In this document: positions 1-6,670 of the stretch, piece by piece
How positions within the stretch are numbered: position 1 is the first letter of the stretch
Layout of the letters: each line of letters opens with the position of its first letter
Assembly: GCA_050249235.1 (NCBI GenBank)
Contig: JBFWQW010000097.1
Span: forward strand, 1-10,900
Direction: 5' to 3'
Length of the DNA stretch: 10,900 bases
From: JAEKLB01 sp050249235
GTDB taxonomy: Bacteria; Actinomycetota; Acidimicrobiia; Acidimicrobiales; CADCSY01
The notes under the pieces: model-generated
Database searches by the model: none
Told to the model about the DNA's origin: nothing
The model's input: the letters and a program-made list of their open reading frames with translations, nothing else
Position numbers and translations under genes: made by a program

Positions 1-1056
1 GGCGCCCTCGCGGGACAGCGGCGAGTCGATCCGGCCCGGTGACCGCAGCCGGTCGCCCCGCCAGGCCACGAGGCCGAGCGAGACGGCGACGACCACGGCG
101 AAGGCGCTCAGCAGCCACACGCCGATGGGCGACTCGGTGAAGGAGTGGACCGAGTCGAGCACCCCCGACCGGGTGAGGAAGGTGCCGAAGATCGTGAGCG
201 CGAACGTGGCCAGCACCAGGCAGAGGTTCCAGACGCGGAGCATGCCGCGTCGCTCCTGCACCATCACCGAGTGGATGAACGCGGTGCCGGTGAGCCAGGG
301 GAGGAAGGACGCGTTCTCGACGGGATCCCACGCCCAGAAGCCGCCCCAGCCGAGCACCTCGTACGACCACCACGCCCCGAGGACGATGCCGGCGGTGAGG
401 AAGCCCCACGCCACGAGCGTCCAGCGCCGGGTGAGCTCCAGCCAGCCCTCGCCGACCCGACCGGTGACGAGCGCGGCCACGCAGAACGCGAAGGGGACCG
501 TGAAGCCCACGTAGCCCAGGTAGAGCATGGGCGGGTGGATCGCCATCAGGGGGTGGTCCTGGAGCAGCGGGTTGACGCCGACGCCGTCGGCCGGGACGTC
601 GGCCACGGTGTGGAACGGGTTCGCCGGCCCGAGCAGGAGGGCGAAGAAGAAGGCGGCCACCACGAAGATCGTCAGCAGCGCCCAGGCCACCAGCGGGTCG
701 GCGGCCCGGTCCCGGAAGCGGTGGCCCACGGCCACGAGGTAGCCGGCGAGGACCAGCGCCCACAGGATGATCGACCCCTCGAGCGCGCCCCACAACGACG
801 AGATCGTGTAGAGCACCGGCGTGTTGCGGCTGTGGTTGCGCACCACGTAGTCCAGCGAGAAGTCGTGGGTGAGGAGCGCCTTCTCCATCACGAGGAAGGC
901 GAGGAGGGCCCCGGCCAGCACCACCAGGGTGAAGCCCCGGCCCTGACGCAGGAGCGACGGCTGGTGGCGGCGGAGGCCGACGGCGAGGGTCAGCGCGCCG
1001 AGGAGGGCGCCGGCGAAGCCGAGGGCGGCGCCGGCGGTGCCGAGGGCGGCGTTCAT
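1..1056 (-). CDS. ccmF: CcmF, heme lyase subunit of cytochrome c maturation (3' end cut by window edge)
   Basis: CcmF is the membrane heme lyase subunit that takes heme from holo-CcmE and ligates it to apocytochrome c on the outer face of the membrane. 352 residues are visible from an ATG at 1056; the reading frame is open to base 1, so the C-terminal part is missing. The tryptophan-rich WWD domain is clear at about residues 228-255 (core WGGFWAWDPVEN at 237-248). Histidines H174 (in IHPPMLYLGY), H262 and H304 sit almost exactly where the E. coli heme-ligand histidines H173, H261 and H303 lie, so heme binding looks intact; the fourth ligand would lie beyond the edge. Many hydrophobic segments alternate through the visible part. 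It is the last visible gene of the ccm operon, 49 bp after ccmE. Genes for CcmG and CcmH would be expected further left. Confidence 0.96.
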   Translation of the reverse strand, partial: MNAALGTAGAALGFAGALLGALTLAVGLRRHQPSLLRQGRGFTLVVLAGALLAFLVMEKALLTHDFSLDYVVRNHSRNTPVLYTISSLWGALEGSIILWALVLAGYLVAVGHRFRDRAADPLVAWALLTIFVVAAFFFALLLGPANPFHTVADVPADGVGVNPLLQDHPLMAIHPPMLYLGYVGFTVPFAFCVAALVTGRVGEGWLELTRRWTLVAWGFLTAGIVLGAWWSYEVLGWGGFWAWDPVENASFLPWLTGTAFIHSVMVQERRGMLRVWNLCLVLATFALTIFGTFLTRSGVLDSVHSFTESPIGVWLLSAFAVVVAVSLGLVAWRGDRLRSPGRIDSPLSREGA

Positions 1057-1105
1057 GCCCGGACCGGGACGGGCGCGACGGCGGGGAGGCGCACGACGGG
1101 CGGGA

Positions 1106-1579
1106 TCACGACGGGCAGGCCTCGCGCTCGGCGGCGTCGAGCCGGTCGGCCTGCGTCTCCTTGTACTCGTTCGTGTGCTTCGGGATGATCCGGTCGCTGC
1201 CGAAGGTCTTCTCCGTGCCGGCCACGAAGGCGCCTTCGAGCACGACGGGGATGCCCGGCTCGAAGAGCTCGCCCTGCGGGCCGCGGTGGACGACCGGCAC
1301 CGTCACGCAGTGGTACTCGACGACGAAGCGCAGCTCGTCGCCGGACCGCTCGATCGACCCGGGCACCACGGTGCCCTGCAGGCGGAAGCGCTTCGTGCCG
1401 AGCGACTCGCGCTGCTCGACCGCCTCGTCGGTGTTGCGGAAGTAGGTGGTGGCGCCCTCGAGGCCCTTGTAGGCGAGGAAGCCGATGGCGAGCACGACGA
1501 CGGCCAGCACGATGAGGGGCCGGCGGGAGGCCGACCTCGACGGGGGCGCTGGCCGGACGGGGGGTTCGACCGCGGTCAC
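1106..1579 (-). CDS. ccmE: CcmE, periplasmic-side heme chaperone
   Basis: CcmE is the membrane-anchored heme chaperone of System I. It binds heme covalently and transiently and passes it to CcmF. The 157-residue product has a short proline-rich cytoplasmic N-terminus, one membrane anchor at about residues 21-37, and a soluble beta-barrel (OB-fold) domain ending in the heme-attachment motif KHTNEY. Its His135 and Tyr139 match the family pattern HxxxY. The His form is kept, unlike the CxxxY variant known from some other bacteria and archaea. The start is a GTG, 7 bp after the ccmD stop, with only a weak upstream purine stretch, so translation is probably coupled. The C-terminal tail is short and contains Cys155; I assign it no role. 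Length is normal for the family. Confidence 0.93.
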   Translation of the reverse strand: MTAVEPPVRPAPPSRSASRRPLIVLAVVVLAIGFLAYKGLEGATTYFRNTDEAVEQRESLGTKRFRLQGTVVPGSIERSGDELRFVVEYHCVTVPVVHRGPQGELFEPGIPVVLEGAFVAGTEKTFGSDRIIPKHTNEYKETQADRLDAAEREACPS

Positions 1580-1586
1580 GGCGCCG

Positions 1587-1691
1587 TCACCGCTCCCACC
1601 GGGTGAGCGCCCGGCCCCGTCGCACGACCCAGACGGCGTAGGCCCCGAGTCCCCCGAGCGTGACGGCGTAGCCGGCCAGGACGTAGCTCAC
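1587..1691 (-). CDS. ccmD: CcmD-like small membrane protein
   Basis: A 34-residue protein with a single hydrophobic helix (about residues 3-23) followed by a basic tail with several arginines. This is the typical build of CcmD, which in E. coli helps release holo-CcmE from the CcmABC complex. The GTG start at 1691 overlaps the ccmC stop as GTGA, and the stop lies 7 bp before ccmE, which is exactly the CcmD position in canonical ccmABCDEF operons. The sequence is too short for firm family assignment by eye, so the call rests on position, size and the helix-plus-basic-tail pattern. The motif SYVLAGYAVT near the N-terminus resembles the usual CcmD start (a Y-V-x-x-x-Y pattern). Confidence 0.82.
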   Translation of the reverse strand: MSYVLAGYAVTLGGLGAYAVWVVRRGRALTRWER

Positions 1692-2452
1692 GGGCGGGTC
1701 CCGACCGCTTCGGCCCGGCGGGCGGCCAGCGCCAGCTCGAGCTCGACGCCGACCGCGCCCTGCTCGAGCTTGGCCACCCGCATCCGGTGGATCGTGAGCC
1801 AGGCGTACACGAGCGTCATGGCGAGGAAGCCGAGGGCCATGGCGAAGATGAACTTGCCGTCCACCTCGTTGCCCGGGGCGTCCTGCAGCAGCGAGCGGCC
1901 CTGGTGCAGCGTGCGCCACCACTCGACCGCGTAGTGGTTCACCGGCACGACCAGCGAGGCCAGGATCCCGGCCACCGCCGATCGCCGGGCCACCGTCTCG
2001 GGATCGGCCGGCACCCGGCGCAGGGCCAGGTAGCCGAGCAGCAGGGCGAGCATCAGGGCCGACAGGGTGAGGCGGGCGTCCCACGTCCACCACACCCCCC
2101 ACGCCGCCCGGCCCCAGATCGAGCCGGTGGCCAGGGTGAGTGCCCCGAAGAGGGCGCCGACCTCGGCCGAGGCGCCGGCCAGGAGGTCCCAGCGCTCGTG
2201 GCGGGTGCGGGTCCACAACCAGAGCCCGCTCGAAAGGGCGGTGACCCCGAAGGCGACGTAGGACGCCCAGGCCACGCCGGGATGGATGGCGACCAGGCGG
2301 GAGAACTCGTCCTGCTCGACCGTGTCGGGCAGGGCCAGCCCGAGCGCGACCGTCGCGCCGAGCGCCACCAGCGCGGCCAGCCCGAGCCCGAAGGTGAGCG
2401 CGCTCGACGTCCGGGTGCCGGGGGCGGGGCCGGTGGCCTGCGGCCGGCTCAC
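1688..2452 (-). CDS. ccmC: CcmC, heme-handling membrane protein
   Basis: CcmC binds heme with CcmE on the outer membrane face and is needed for covalent heme attachment to CcmE. The 254-residue product has about six hydrophobic segments and a WWD domain at about 113-129 (WGVWWTWDARLT). The external histidines H57 (in AIHPGVAW) and H183 (in TLHQG) correspond to E. coli H60 and H184, so the heme site looks complete. A hydrophilic C-terminal tail of about 30 residues follows the last helix. The GTG start overlaps the ccmB stop (GTGA), and a strong ribosome binding site, GGAGGAG, lies at 2455-2461 inside the end of ccmB, which fixes this start. The stop overlaps ccmD in the same GTGA way. Confidence 0.96.
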   Translation of the reverse strand: MSRPQATGPAPGTRTSSALTFGLGLAALVALGATVALGLALPDTVEQDEFSRLVAIHPGVAWASYVAFGVTALSSGLWLWTRTRHERWDLLAGASAEVGALFGALTLATGSIWGRAAWGVWWTWDARLTLSALMLALLLGYLALRRVPADPETVARRSAVAGILASLVVPVNHYAVEWWRTLHQGRSLLQDAPGNEVDGKFIFAMALGFLAMTLVYAWLTIHRMRVAKLEQGAVGVELELALAARRAEAVGTRP

Positions 2453-3123
2453 GACTCCTCCAGCAGCGTGCCGTAGGCGACCACGCCGAAGCCCAGGTAG
2501 ACGACGGCGAACACGCCGAGGAGGGCGAGCCAGTCGCCCGGGGTCACGTCGACGGCGAGCCCCCCGAGCGCCGTCTCCGACGCCCGGGTGGCGGCGATCA
2601 GCACCGGCGCGACGACGGGCAGGAGCAGCAGGGGGAGGAGCGTCTCTCGGATGCGGAGTCCACCGGCCAGCACGCCGTAGAGCGTGCCCGAGGCGGCGAG
2701 CCCGATGGTCGCGGCCACCGCGGTGACCGCCAGGGTGCCGACCCCGTCGAGGTCGACCCCGTAGAGCACCACCACGCCCACCCCCAGCACGAGCTCGAGC
2801 ACCACCAGCTGGACGGCGACGGCGGCTGCCTTGCCGAGGAAGATCCCGGCCGGGTCGAGGCCCGAGAGGCGGAGGGCGTCGGCCATGCCCTCACCCGACT
2901 CGAGCCCCGCCGAGCGCTGGACGGCGAGGAGGGTGGCGAGCAGCACCGCCACCCAGAACAGGCCGGCGGCAGCCCGCACGAGCACGTCGCGGTCGGGGTC
3001 GAGGGCGAAGGCGAAGAGCACCAGCACCATGACCGCGAACGGCACGACCTGGTTGAGCCCCACCCGGGAGCGGACCTCGATCCGGAGGTCCTTGCCGGCG
3101 ACGAGGAGGGCGTCACGCCACAC
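2449..3123 (-). CDS. ccmB: CcmB, membrane subunit of the CcmAB heme-handling ABC module
   Basis: CcmB is the integral membrane partner of CcmA. The complex uses ATP to release holo-CcmE from CcmC. The product has 224 residues, close to the usual length of about 220, with six hydrophobic segments at roughly 26-41, 50-68, 99-121, 129-155, 162-178 and 198-219. The leucine/proline-rich stretch around 162-176 (LLPLLLLPVVAPVLI) is characteristic of the family. The N-terminus begins with an amphipathic, charged segment (KDLRIEVRSR) seen in CcmB proteins. The GTG start overlaps the end of ccmA by 11 bp, and a GGAGG ribosome binding site lies about 6 bases upstream inside ccmA. It is clearly co-transcribed and co-translated with both neighbours. 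Confidence 0.95.
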   Translation of the reverse strand: MWRDALLVAGKDLRIEVRSRVGLNQVVPFAVMVLVLFAFALDPDRDVLVRAAAGLFWVAVLLATLLAVQRSAGLESGEGMADALRLSGLDPAGIFLGKAAAVAVQLVVLELVLGVGVVVLYGVDLDGVGTLAVTAVAATIGLAASGTLYGVLAGGLRIRETLLPLLLLPVVAPVLIAATRASETALGGLAVDVTPGDWLALLGVFAVVYLGFGVVAYGTLLEES

Positions 3124-3766
3124 GGGCCACCTCCCCCGCCGTCATCCCGCCGGCCACGACGAACTGGCGGGTGGCGAGCGGTGTGGCACGCTCCAGCTCG
3201 TGGCTGGCGAGGAGCACGGTCGCGCCGGCGGCGGCGGCCTCGGTGACGAGCCCGTCGAGCAGGTCGCGGCCGGCGGCGTCGAGGCCGGCGTGGGGCTCGT
3301 CGAGCAGCCACACCTCGGGTCGCCGCACGACGAGCGCGGCGAGGGCGGTGCGGCGGCGTTGGCCGGCCGACAGGCGGTCGACCGCCACCCCGTCGAGGCG
3401 GGGGTCGACCCCCACCCGGCGCAGGGCGTCGACCGGGTCGGCGCCGCGGCCCACGGCCCGGGCCCAGAACGCCACGTTCTCGCGGACGGTGAGGTCGGGA
3501 TAGAGGCCGGCGGCGTGGCCGAGCAGGCCCACGTGGGCCCGGACGGCCCGGCGATCGCGGCGTAGGTCGTGCCCGCAGACGACGGCTTCACCCTGGATGA
3601 CGGGGACCAGCCCGGCCACGGCCCGGAGCAGGGTGGTCTTGCCGGCTCCGTTCGGCCCGCTGAGCAGCACGATCTCGCCCGCGGCGACGTCGAGGTCGAG
3701 GCCGGCGAGAGCGGGGAAGCGGCCGAGCAGGCAGACGGCGGCGCGGAAGCGGACGACAGGGTCCAT
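3113..3766 (-). CDS. ccmA: CcmA, ATPase of the cytochrome c maturation ABC module
   Basis: ATP-binding subunit of CcmAB, 217 residues, first gene of the ccm operon. Visible motifs are Walker A GPNGAGKTT (37-45), the CcmA-type GH segment after the first beta domain (about 83-97), the signature LSAGQRRR (132-139), Walker B with catalytic glutamate VWLLDEPHAGLD (152-163) and the switch histidine H189 in LLASHE. The signature LSAGQ rather than LSGGQ is typical of CcmA. The frame stays open well upstream, but the ATG at 3766 starts at the correct place, just before the first beta strand of the fold; any earlier start would overlap the divergent sortase gene. A putative promoter lies in the 48-bp divergent gap. 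Confidence 0.95.
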   Translation of the reverse strand: MDPVVRFRAAVCLLGRFPALAGLDLDVAAGEIVLLSGPNGAGKTTLLRAVAGLVPVIQGEAVVCGHDLRRDRRAVRAHVGLLGHAAGLYPDLTVRENVAFWARAVGRGADPVDALRRVGVDPRLDGVAVDRLSAGQRRRTALAALVVRRPEVWLLDEPHAGLDAAGRDLLDGLVTEAAAAGATVLLASHELERATPLATRQFVVAGGMTAGEVARVA

Positions 3767-3779
3767 GAGGATCGGCCAA

Positions 3780-3809
3780 ACGGTACCGGCGGTCGCGAAA
3801 GCCGACCAA
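3780..3809 (-). promoter_or_regulatory. Putative promoter of the ccm operon
   Basis: On the minus strand a TTGGTC box (3804-3809) and a TACCGT box (3780-3785) are separated by 18 bp, a plausible -35/-10 pair. The -10 box ends 13 bases before the ccmA ATG, so the transcript would have almost no leader. The whole divergent gap is only 48 bp, so the ccm and sortase promoters must overlap or interfere if both exist. I see no convincing box for the sortase direction. This is pattern matching only. Confidence 0.35.
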
Positions 3810-3814
3810 GGCGG

Positions 3815-4735
3815 GTGGTCCGGGGCGTCGGCAAGGCGCTGATCGCCGGCGGGACGCTGCTGCTGCTCTTCGTCGCCTACCTGCTGTGGGGGACGGGTCT
3901 GCACGAGGCCAGGGCCCAGCGCTCCCTCAAGGCCGACTTCGAGCGGTCGCTGGCGGCGCAGGCCCCGAGCCCGAACCCGACCACGGGCACCACGGGCACC
4001 ACGGGCACCACGGGCGCCACCACCACGACGACGTACCCGCCCCCCACGCCCACCGGTGAGGCCGTCGCCGTCATCCGCATCCCGAAGATCGGCGTGGAGA
4101 AGGCCGTGGTCGAGGGCGTCGGGCTGCCCGACCTCAAGAAGGGTCCCGGGCACTACCCGGACACGCCGCTACCGGGCCAGCCCGGCAACGCCGGCATCGC
4201 CGGGCACCGCACCACCTACGGCGCGCCGTTCTTCGAGCTCGACCAGCTCGCCGAGGGCGACGAGATCCTGGTCACGACCCTCCAGGGCGAGCACCGCTTC
4301 GTGGTCGACCGCACCCAGGTGGTGAAGCCGAGTCAGACCGAGGTCCTCGACCCGACCACCGAGAGCCGCCTGACGATCACGACCTGTCACCCCCGGTTCT
4401 CGAGCCGGCAGCGCCTGGTGGTGTCGGCCGTCCTCGTCGGCGACCCGGCCCCGGCCCCGCCGGTGGTCGAACCCTCCGCCGGCGGGGAGCTCCCCGGCGA
4501 GGCCCCGGCGGGGGTGGCCTCCCTCGACGACCCGGCCGGCCTGTCCGGCGAGTCGGCAGCTCGCACCCCGGCGGTGGTGTGGGGGCTCACCTGCGCTCTG
4601 CTGGCCCTGGCCGTGCACCTCCTGGCCCGCCGCTGGCGGCGGTGGCCCGCCTACCTCGCCGGCGCGGTGCCCGTGGGCGTGACGCTCTTCGCCTTCTTCG
4701 AGAACGTCAGCCGTCTCCTCCCCTCCAACTTCTGA
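3815..4735 (+). CDS. Class E sortase with C-terminal membrane extension
   Basis: Membrane-anchored cysteine transpeptidase predicted to attach LPXTG/LAXTG-type surface proteins to the cell wall or to join pilin subunits. In order over 306 residues: an N-terminal membrane anchor (about 8-27); a charged stalk; a low-complexity Thr/Gly/Pro linker (56-80) encoded in part by a 9-bp tandem repeat; the sortase barrel (about 84-208) with H131 in GHRTTYG, the catalytic C191 in LTITTCHPRFS, and the arginine of SSRQRL (R200 most likely, or R198). The TTC-HP form is that of class E enzymes of actinobacteria. After the barrel comes a Pro/Ala/Gly-rich linker and then two hydrophobic segments (about 249-267 and 277-294). 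The GTG at 3815 is the first usable start after the ccmA start; no strong ribosome binding site is seen. No sortase substrate is encoded in this window. Confidence 0.9.
   Translation: MVRGVGKALIAGGTLLLLFVAYLLWGTGLHEARAQRSLKADFERSLAAQAPSPNPTTGTTGTTGTTGATTTTTYPPPTPTGEAVAVIRIPKIGVEKAVVEGVGLPDLKKGPGHYPDTPLPGQPGNAGIAGHRTTYGAPFFELDQLAEGDEILVTTLQGEHRFVVDRTQVVKPSQTEVLDPTTESRLTITTCHPRFSSRQRLVVSAVLVGDPAPAPPVVEPSAGGELPGEAPAGVASLDDPAGLSGESAARTPAVVWGLTCALLALAVHLLARRWRRWPAYLAGAVPVGVTLFAFFENVSRLLPSNF
3980..4015 (+). repeat. Four perfect copies of a 9-bp in-frame tandem repeat
   Basis: The unit ACCACGGGC occurs four times without interruption and encodes Thr-Thr-Gly each time, in the linker between the sortase membrane anchor and its catalytic barrel. 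Copy-number change would lengthen or shorten the linker by three residues without breaking the frame, so the spacer length could vary between strains. Confidence 0.95.
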
Positions 4736-4736
4736 C

Positions 4737-4763
4737 CGCGGCGACGGCACTGACCTGGCCGCG
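4737..4763 (+). terminator. Weak hairpin after the sortase gene
   Basis: CGCGGC (4737-4742) can pair with GCCGCG (4758-4763) around a 15-base loop, starting 2 bases after the sortase stop. There is no T-tract, so this is not a classical intrinsic terminator. In such GC-rich sequence a 6-bp stem is easily found by chance. Confidence 0.2.
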
Positions 4764-4824
4764 AACCCGACACGTCCGGTCCGGAGCTGTCCGGAGCGTC
4801 CCGGTCGACCCGGTCGGGCTGGGC

Positions 4825-4830
4825 CAGACT
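4825..4830 (+). promoter_or_regulatory. Possible -10 box for the DUF5317 gene
   Basis: CAGACT ends 6 bases before the GTG start of the DUF5317 gene and would give a leaderless mRNA. There is no convincing -35 box. Its spacing is similar to that of boxes before three other genes in the window, which is the main support. Confidence 0.3.
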
Positions 4831-4836
4831 CGACCC

Positions 4837-5436
4837 GTGCGCTCGCTGCTCGTCGCCGTCACGGCCGGGCTGGCGCTCGGGCTGCTGGCCGGCGGGCGCC
4901 TCGGCGACGCCGGCACCCGGCCCTTCCGGCTGCTCCCGCTGCTGGTGGCCGGGGTGGCCGGCCCCCTGGCCGCCGAGCTCGCCGACCTCGGCGGCGGGCC
5001 GGGGCGGGCGCTCGTGCTCGGCGGGCAGGTGGCGCTGGTCGCGTTCGCGGCCGCCAACCTCCGGATCGTCGGCATGCCCGTGGTGCTGGTCGGCCTGGGG
5101 CTCAACGCGGCCGTGCTGGTCGCCAACGACGCCATGCCGGTGCGGGCCACCGCCCTCGTCGAGGCCGGTCACGACGGCGGGCTCGAAGGGATCGACCTCG
5201 GCGTCGAGCGCCGGCTGGAGGCGCCCGGCGACGCCCTCACCGGCCTGGCCGACATCGTGCCCGTCCGTCCGCTCGGCGAGGTCGTCTCCTTCGGCGACCT
5301 GATCCTCGCCGCCGGCGTCGCCGACGTGGCCTTCCGCATGGTGCTGCCCCCCGGTGCCAGACGCCGGCGGGCGGCCCAGGTGGCCGGGCCGGCCGGGCGC
5401 TTCTCGGTGGGCCCGCCCCCGTCGGCGGCGGCCTGA
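4837..5436 (+). CDS. DUF5317 family membrane protein
   Basis: A 199-residue protein whose pattern matches DUF5317, an actinobacterial membrane protein family of unknown function. There are about five hydrophobic segments: 4-19, 31-47, 58-73 and 79-96, and one near 150-167. The conserved-looking features are N90 followed by NDAMPV (97-102), and a later GEVVSFGDLILAAGVADV stretch (147-164). Between them is a loop rich in acidic residues. The C-terminal 30 residues are Arg-, Pro- and Ala-rich and look disordered. The GTG at 4837 was chosen because it opens directly into the first membrane segment and has a -10-like box 6 bases upstream; the frame extends further upstream but with non-protein-like composition and overlap with the sortase. 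It is followed by the glycosyltransferase gene after 3 bp, so the two are probably one transcription unit. Confidence 0.82.
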   Translation: MRSLLVAVTAGLALGLLAGGRLGDAGTRPFRLLPLLVAGVAGPLAAELADLGGGPGRALVLGGQVALVAFAAANLRIVGMPVVLVGLGLNAAVLVANDAMPVRATALVEAGHDGGLEGIDLGVERRLEAPGDALTGLADIVPVRPLGEVVSFGDLILAAGVADVAFRMVLPPGARRRRAAQVAGPAGRFSVGPPPSAAA

Positions 5437-5439
5437 GCC

Positions 5440-6471
5440 GTGCCCACCGCCACCCTCGTCTCGTTCCGCCTCGGCGGCCTCGACGGGGTGTCCGTCGTCG
5501 CCGAGAGCTGGCGCCGGATCCTCGTCGGTGCCGGGTGGGACGTCCGGACCGTGGCCGGCGGTGGCACCGCCGACGTCCGCCTCCCCGGCCTGGCCTGGCC
5601 GGCGGCCGGCCCACCCCCGACCCGGGCCGAGCTCGACGCCGCCTTCGACGGCGCCGACGTCGTGGTGGTCGAGAACCTGTGCTCGCTGCCCCTCAACCCG
5701 CCCGCGACCGAGTCGGTCGTCGACGCCCTGCGGGGACGCCCCGCGCTCCTCCACCACCACGACCTGCCCTGGCAACGGGAGCGGTTCCGGCTTGTGACGG
5801 GCTGGCCGGCCGACGACCCGGCGTGGGTCCACGTCACGATCAACCAGCTGAGCCGGCGCCAGCTGGCCGGTCGGGGCATCGCCGCCACCACCATCTACAA
5901 CGGCTTCGACGTCGGTCCCCCCGCCGGCGACGGGTCGGCCACCCGGCGGGCGATCGGGGTCGACGCCGGCGCCCGGCTGCTGCTGCACCCGGTGCGCGCC
6001 ATCGCCCGCAAGGACGTGCCGGCGGCGGTGCGGCTGGCCGAGGCCGTCGGGGCCACGTACTGGCTCACCGGACCGGCCGAAGAGGGCTACGAGGACACCC
6101 TGCAGGAGGTGCTGGCCCGGGCCGGCTGCCCGGTGGTCCACCGGGCGGCACCGGGTTCGATGGCCGAGGCCTACGCCGCCGCCGACGCCGTCGCCTACCC
6201 GTCCCGATGGGAGGGCTTCGGCAACCCCCTGGTGGAGGCGGCCCTGGCCCGCCGGCCGCTGGCCGTGCACCGCTACCCGGTGGCGGTGGAGCTGTCCGAC
6301 CTCGGCTTCGAGTGGTTCCCGACCGACGACCCGGGGCCCCTCGACGCCTTCCTGGACGCGCCCGACGACCACCTGCTCGAGCGCAACCGGGCGCTCGCCG
6401 TCGGCCACTTCGGCATCGCGGCCGTGGCCGCCCGCCTCCTCGACGTCCTCGCCCGGCTCCTCGAGCCGTGA
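5440..6471 (+). CDS. Family 4 (GT-B fold) glycosyltransferase
   Basis: A 343-residue retaining glycosyltransferase of the GT4 type, predicted to move a sugar from a nucleotide-sugar donor to an unknown acceptor. The N-terminal Rossmann-like half has SFRLGGLDGVSV (8-19), a glycine-rich loop after the first strand, VVVENLCSLPLNPP (75-88) and the striking HHHDLPW (105-111). The C-terminal half has HPVRAIARKDVP (183-194), where Arg/Lys usually contact donor phosphates, and SRWEGFGNPLVEA (255-267), with the E258 and E266 pair of the GT4 EX7E motif. There is no signal peptide or membrane segment, so it should be cytoplasmic. The GTG start lies 3 bp after the DUF5317 stop; no ribosome binding site is visible, suggesting translational coupling. 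Donor and acceptor cannot be told from sequence alone; envelope glycolipid or polysaccharide is the likely general destination. Confidence 0.9.
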   Translation: MPTATLVSFRLGGLDGVSVVAESWRRILVGAGWDVRTVAGGGTADVRLPGLAWPAAGPPPTRAELDAAFDGADVVVVENLCSLPLNPPATESVVDALRGRPALLHHHDLPWQRERFRLVTGWPADDPAWVHVTINQLSRRQLAGRGIAATTIYNGFDVGPPAGDGSATRRAIGVDAGARLLLHPVRAIARKDVPAAVRLAEAVGATYWLTGPAEEGYEDTLQEVLARAGCPVVHRAAPGSMAEAYAAADAVAYPSRWEGFGNPLVEAALARRPLAVHRYPVAVELSDLGFEWFPTDDPGPLDAFLDAPDDHLLERNRALAVGHFGIAAVAARLLDVLARLLEP

Positions 6472-6497
6472 CCGTCCGTCCGAGAGGGTGCGCCGAT

Positions 6498-6507
6498 GGG
6501 CGCGCCC
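6498..6507. repeat. 10-bp perfect palindrome
   Basis: GGGCGCGCCC lies 27 bp after the glycosyltransferase stop. It is the first of several inverted repeats in the 6472-6713 gap. No gene with convincing protein character is seen in that gap. Confidence 0.6.
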
Positions 6508-6522
6508 GTGGCCCGAGCGGCC

Positions 6523-6567
6523 CGGCGCCGGAGGCGCCGAGAGCCGAGAACGCCGCGCCTCTCGGCG
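6523..6567 (+). terminator. Two overlapping, mutually exclusive hairpins after the glycosyltransferase gene
   Basis: CGGCGCC (6523-6529) pairs with GGCGCCG (6533-6539) across a 3-base loop. The 3' arm of this hairpin shares bases 6535-6539 with a second inverted repeat, CGCCGAGAG (6535-6543) with CTCTCGGCG (6559-6567), 9 bp around a 15-base loop. Only one can form at a time. There is no T-tract. The first lies about 50 bases after the glycosyltransferase stop, so a terminator role is possible. The surrounding gap 6472-6713 otherwise holds only repeats. Confidence 0.35.
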
Positions 6568-6584
6568 ACGAAGGAGCCGAGAAC
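6541..6584 (+). repeat. 11-bp direct repeat
   Basis: GAGCCGAGAAC occurs at 6541-6551 and again at 6574-6584, flanking the 3' arm of the longer hairpin. The two copies are 33 bp apart, centre to centre, about three helical turns. Confidence 0.7.
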
Positions 6585-6632
6585 CGGGTCGGACGTGACC
6601 CATCCGCGCGGACTCTGCGGCCGACCGGGCGA

Positions 6633-6645
6633 CCGACCGGGTCGG
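6633..6645. repeat. 13-bp inverted repeat
   Basis: CCGACC-G-GGTCGG is a perfect 6-bp inverted repeat with a one-base centre in the gap upstream of the small membrane protein gene. It could be an operator-like site or a chance product of the base composition. Confidence 0.4.
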
Positions 6646-6670
6646 CAGTCGCCGCCCGCGGCGCGCCCGC

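Noticed and set aside
145..1188. Long plus-strand open frame (347 codons) opposite ccmF
   Set aside because: The product is rich in Arg, Glu, Gly and His with no hydrophobic core or domain, as expected for the antisense of a GC-rich gene. The minus strand encodes a clear CcmF.
3569..3814. An earlier start for the sortase inside ccmA
   Set aside because: The extra 82 residues are the antisense of CcmA and are acidic and hydrophilic, placing a non-typical segment before the membrane anchor. The GTG at 3815 opens directly into the anchor.
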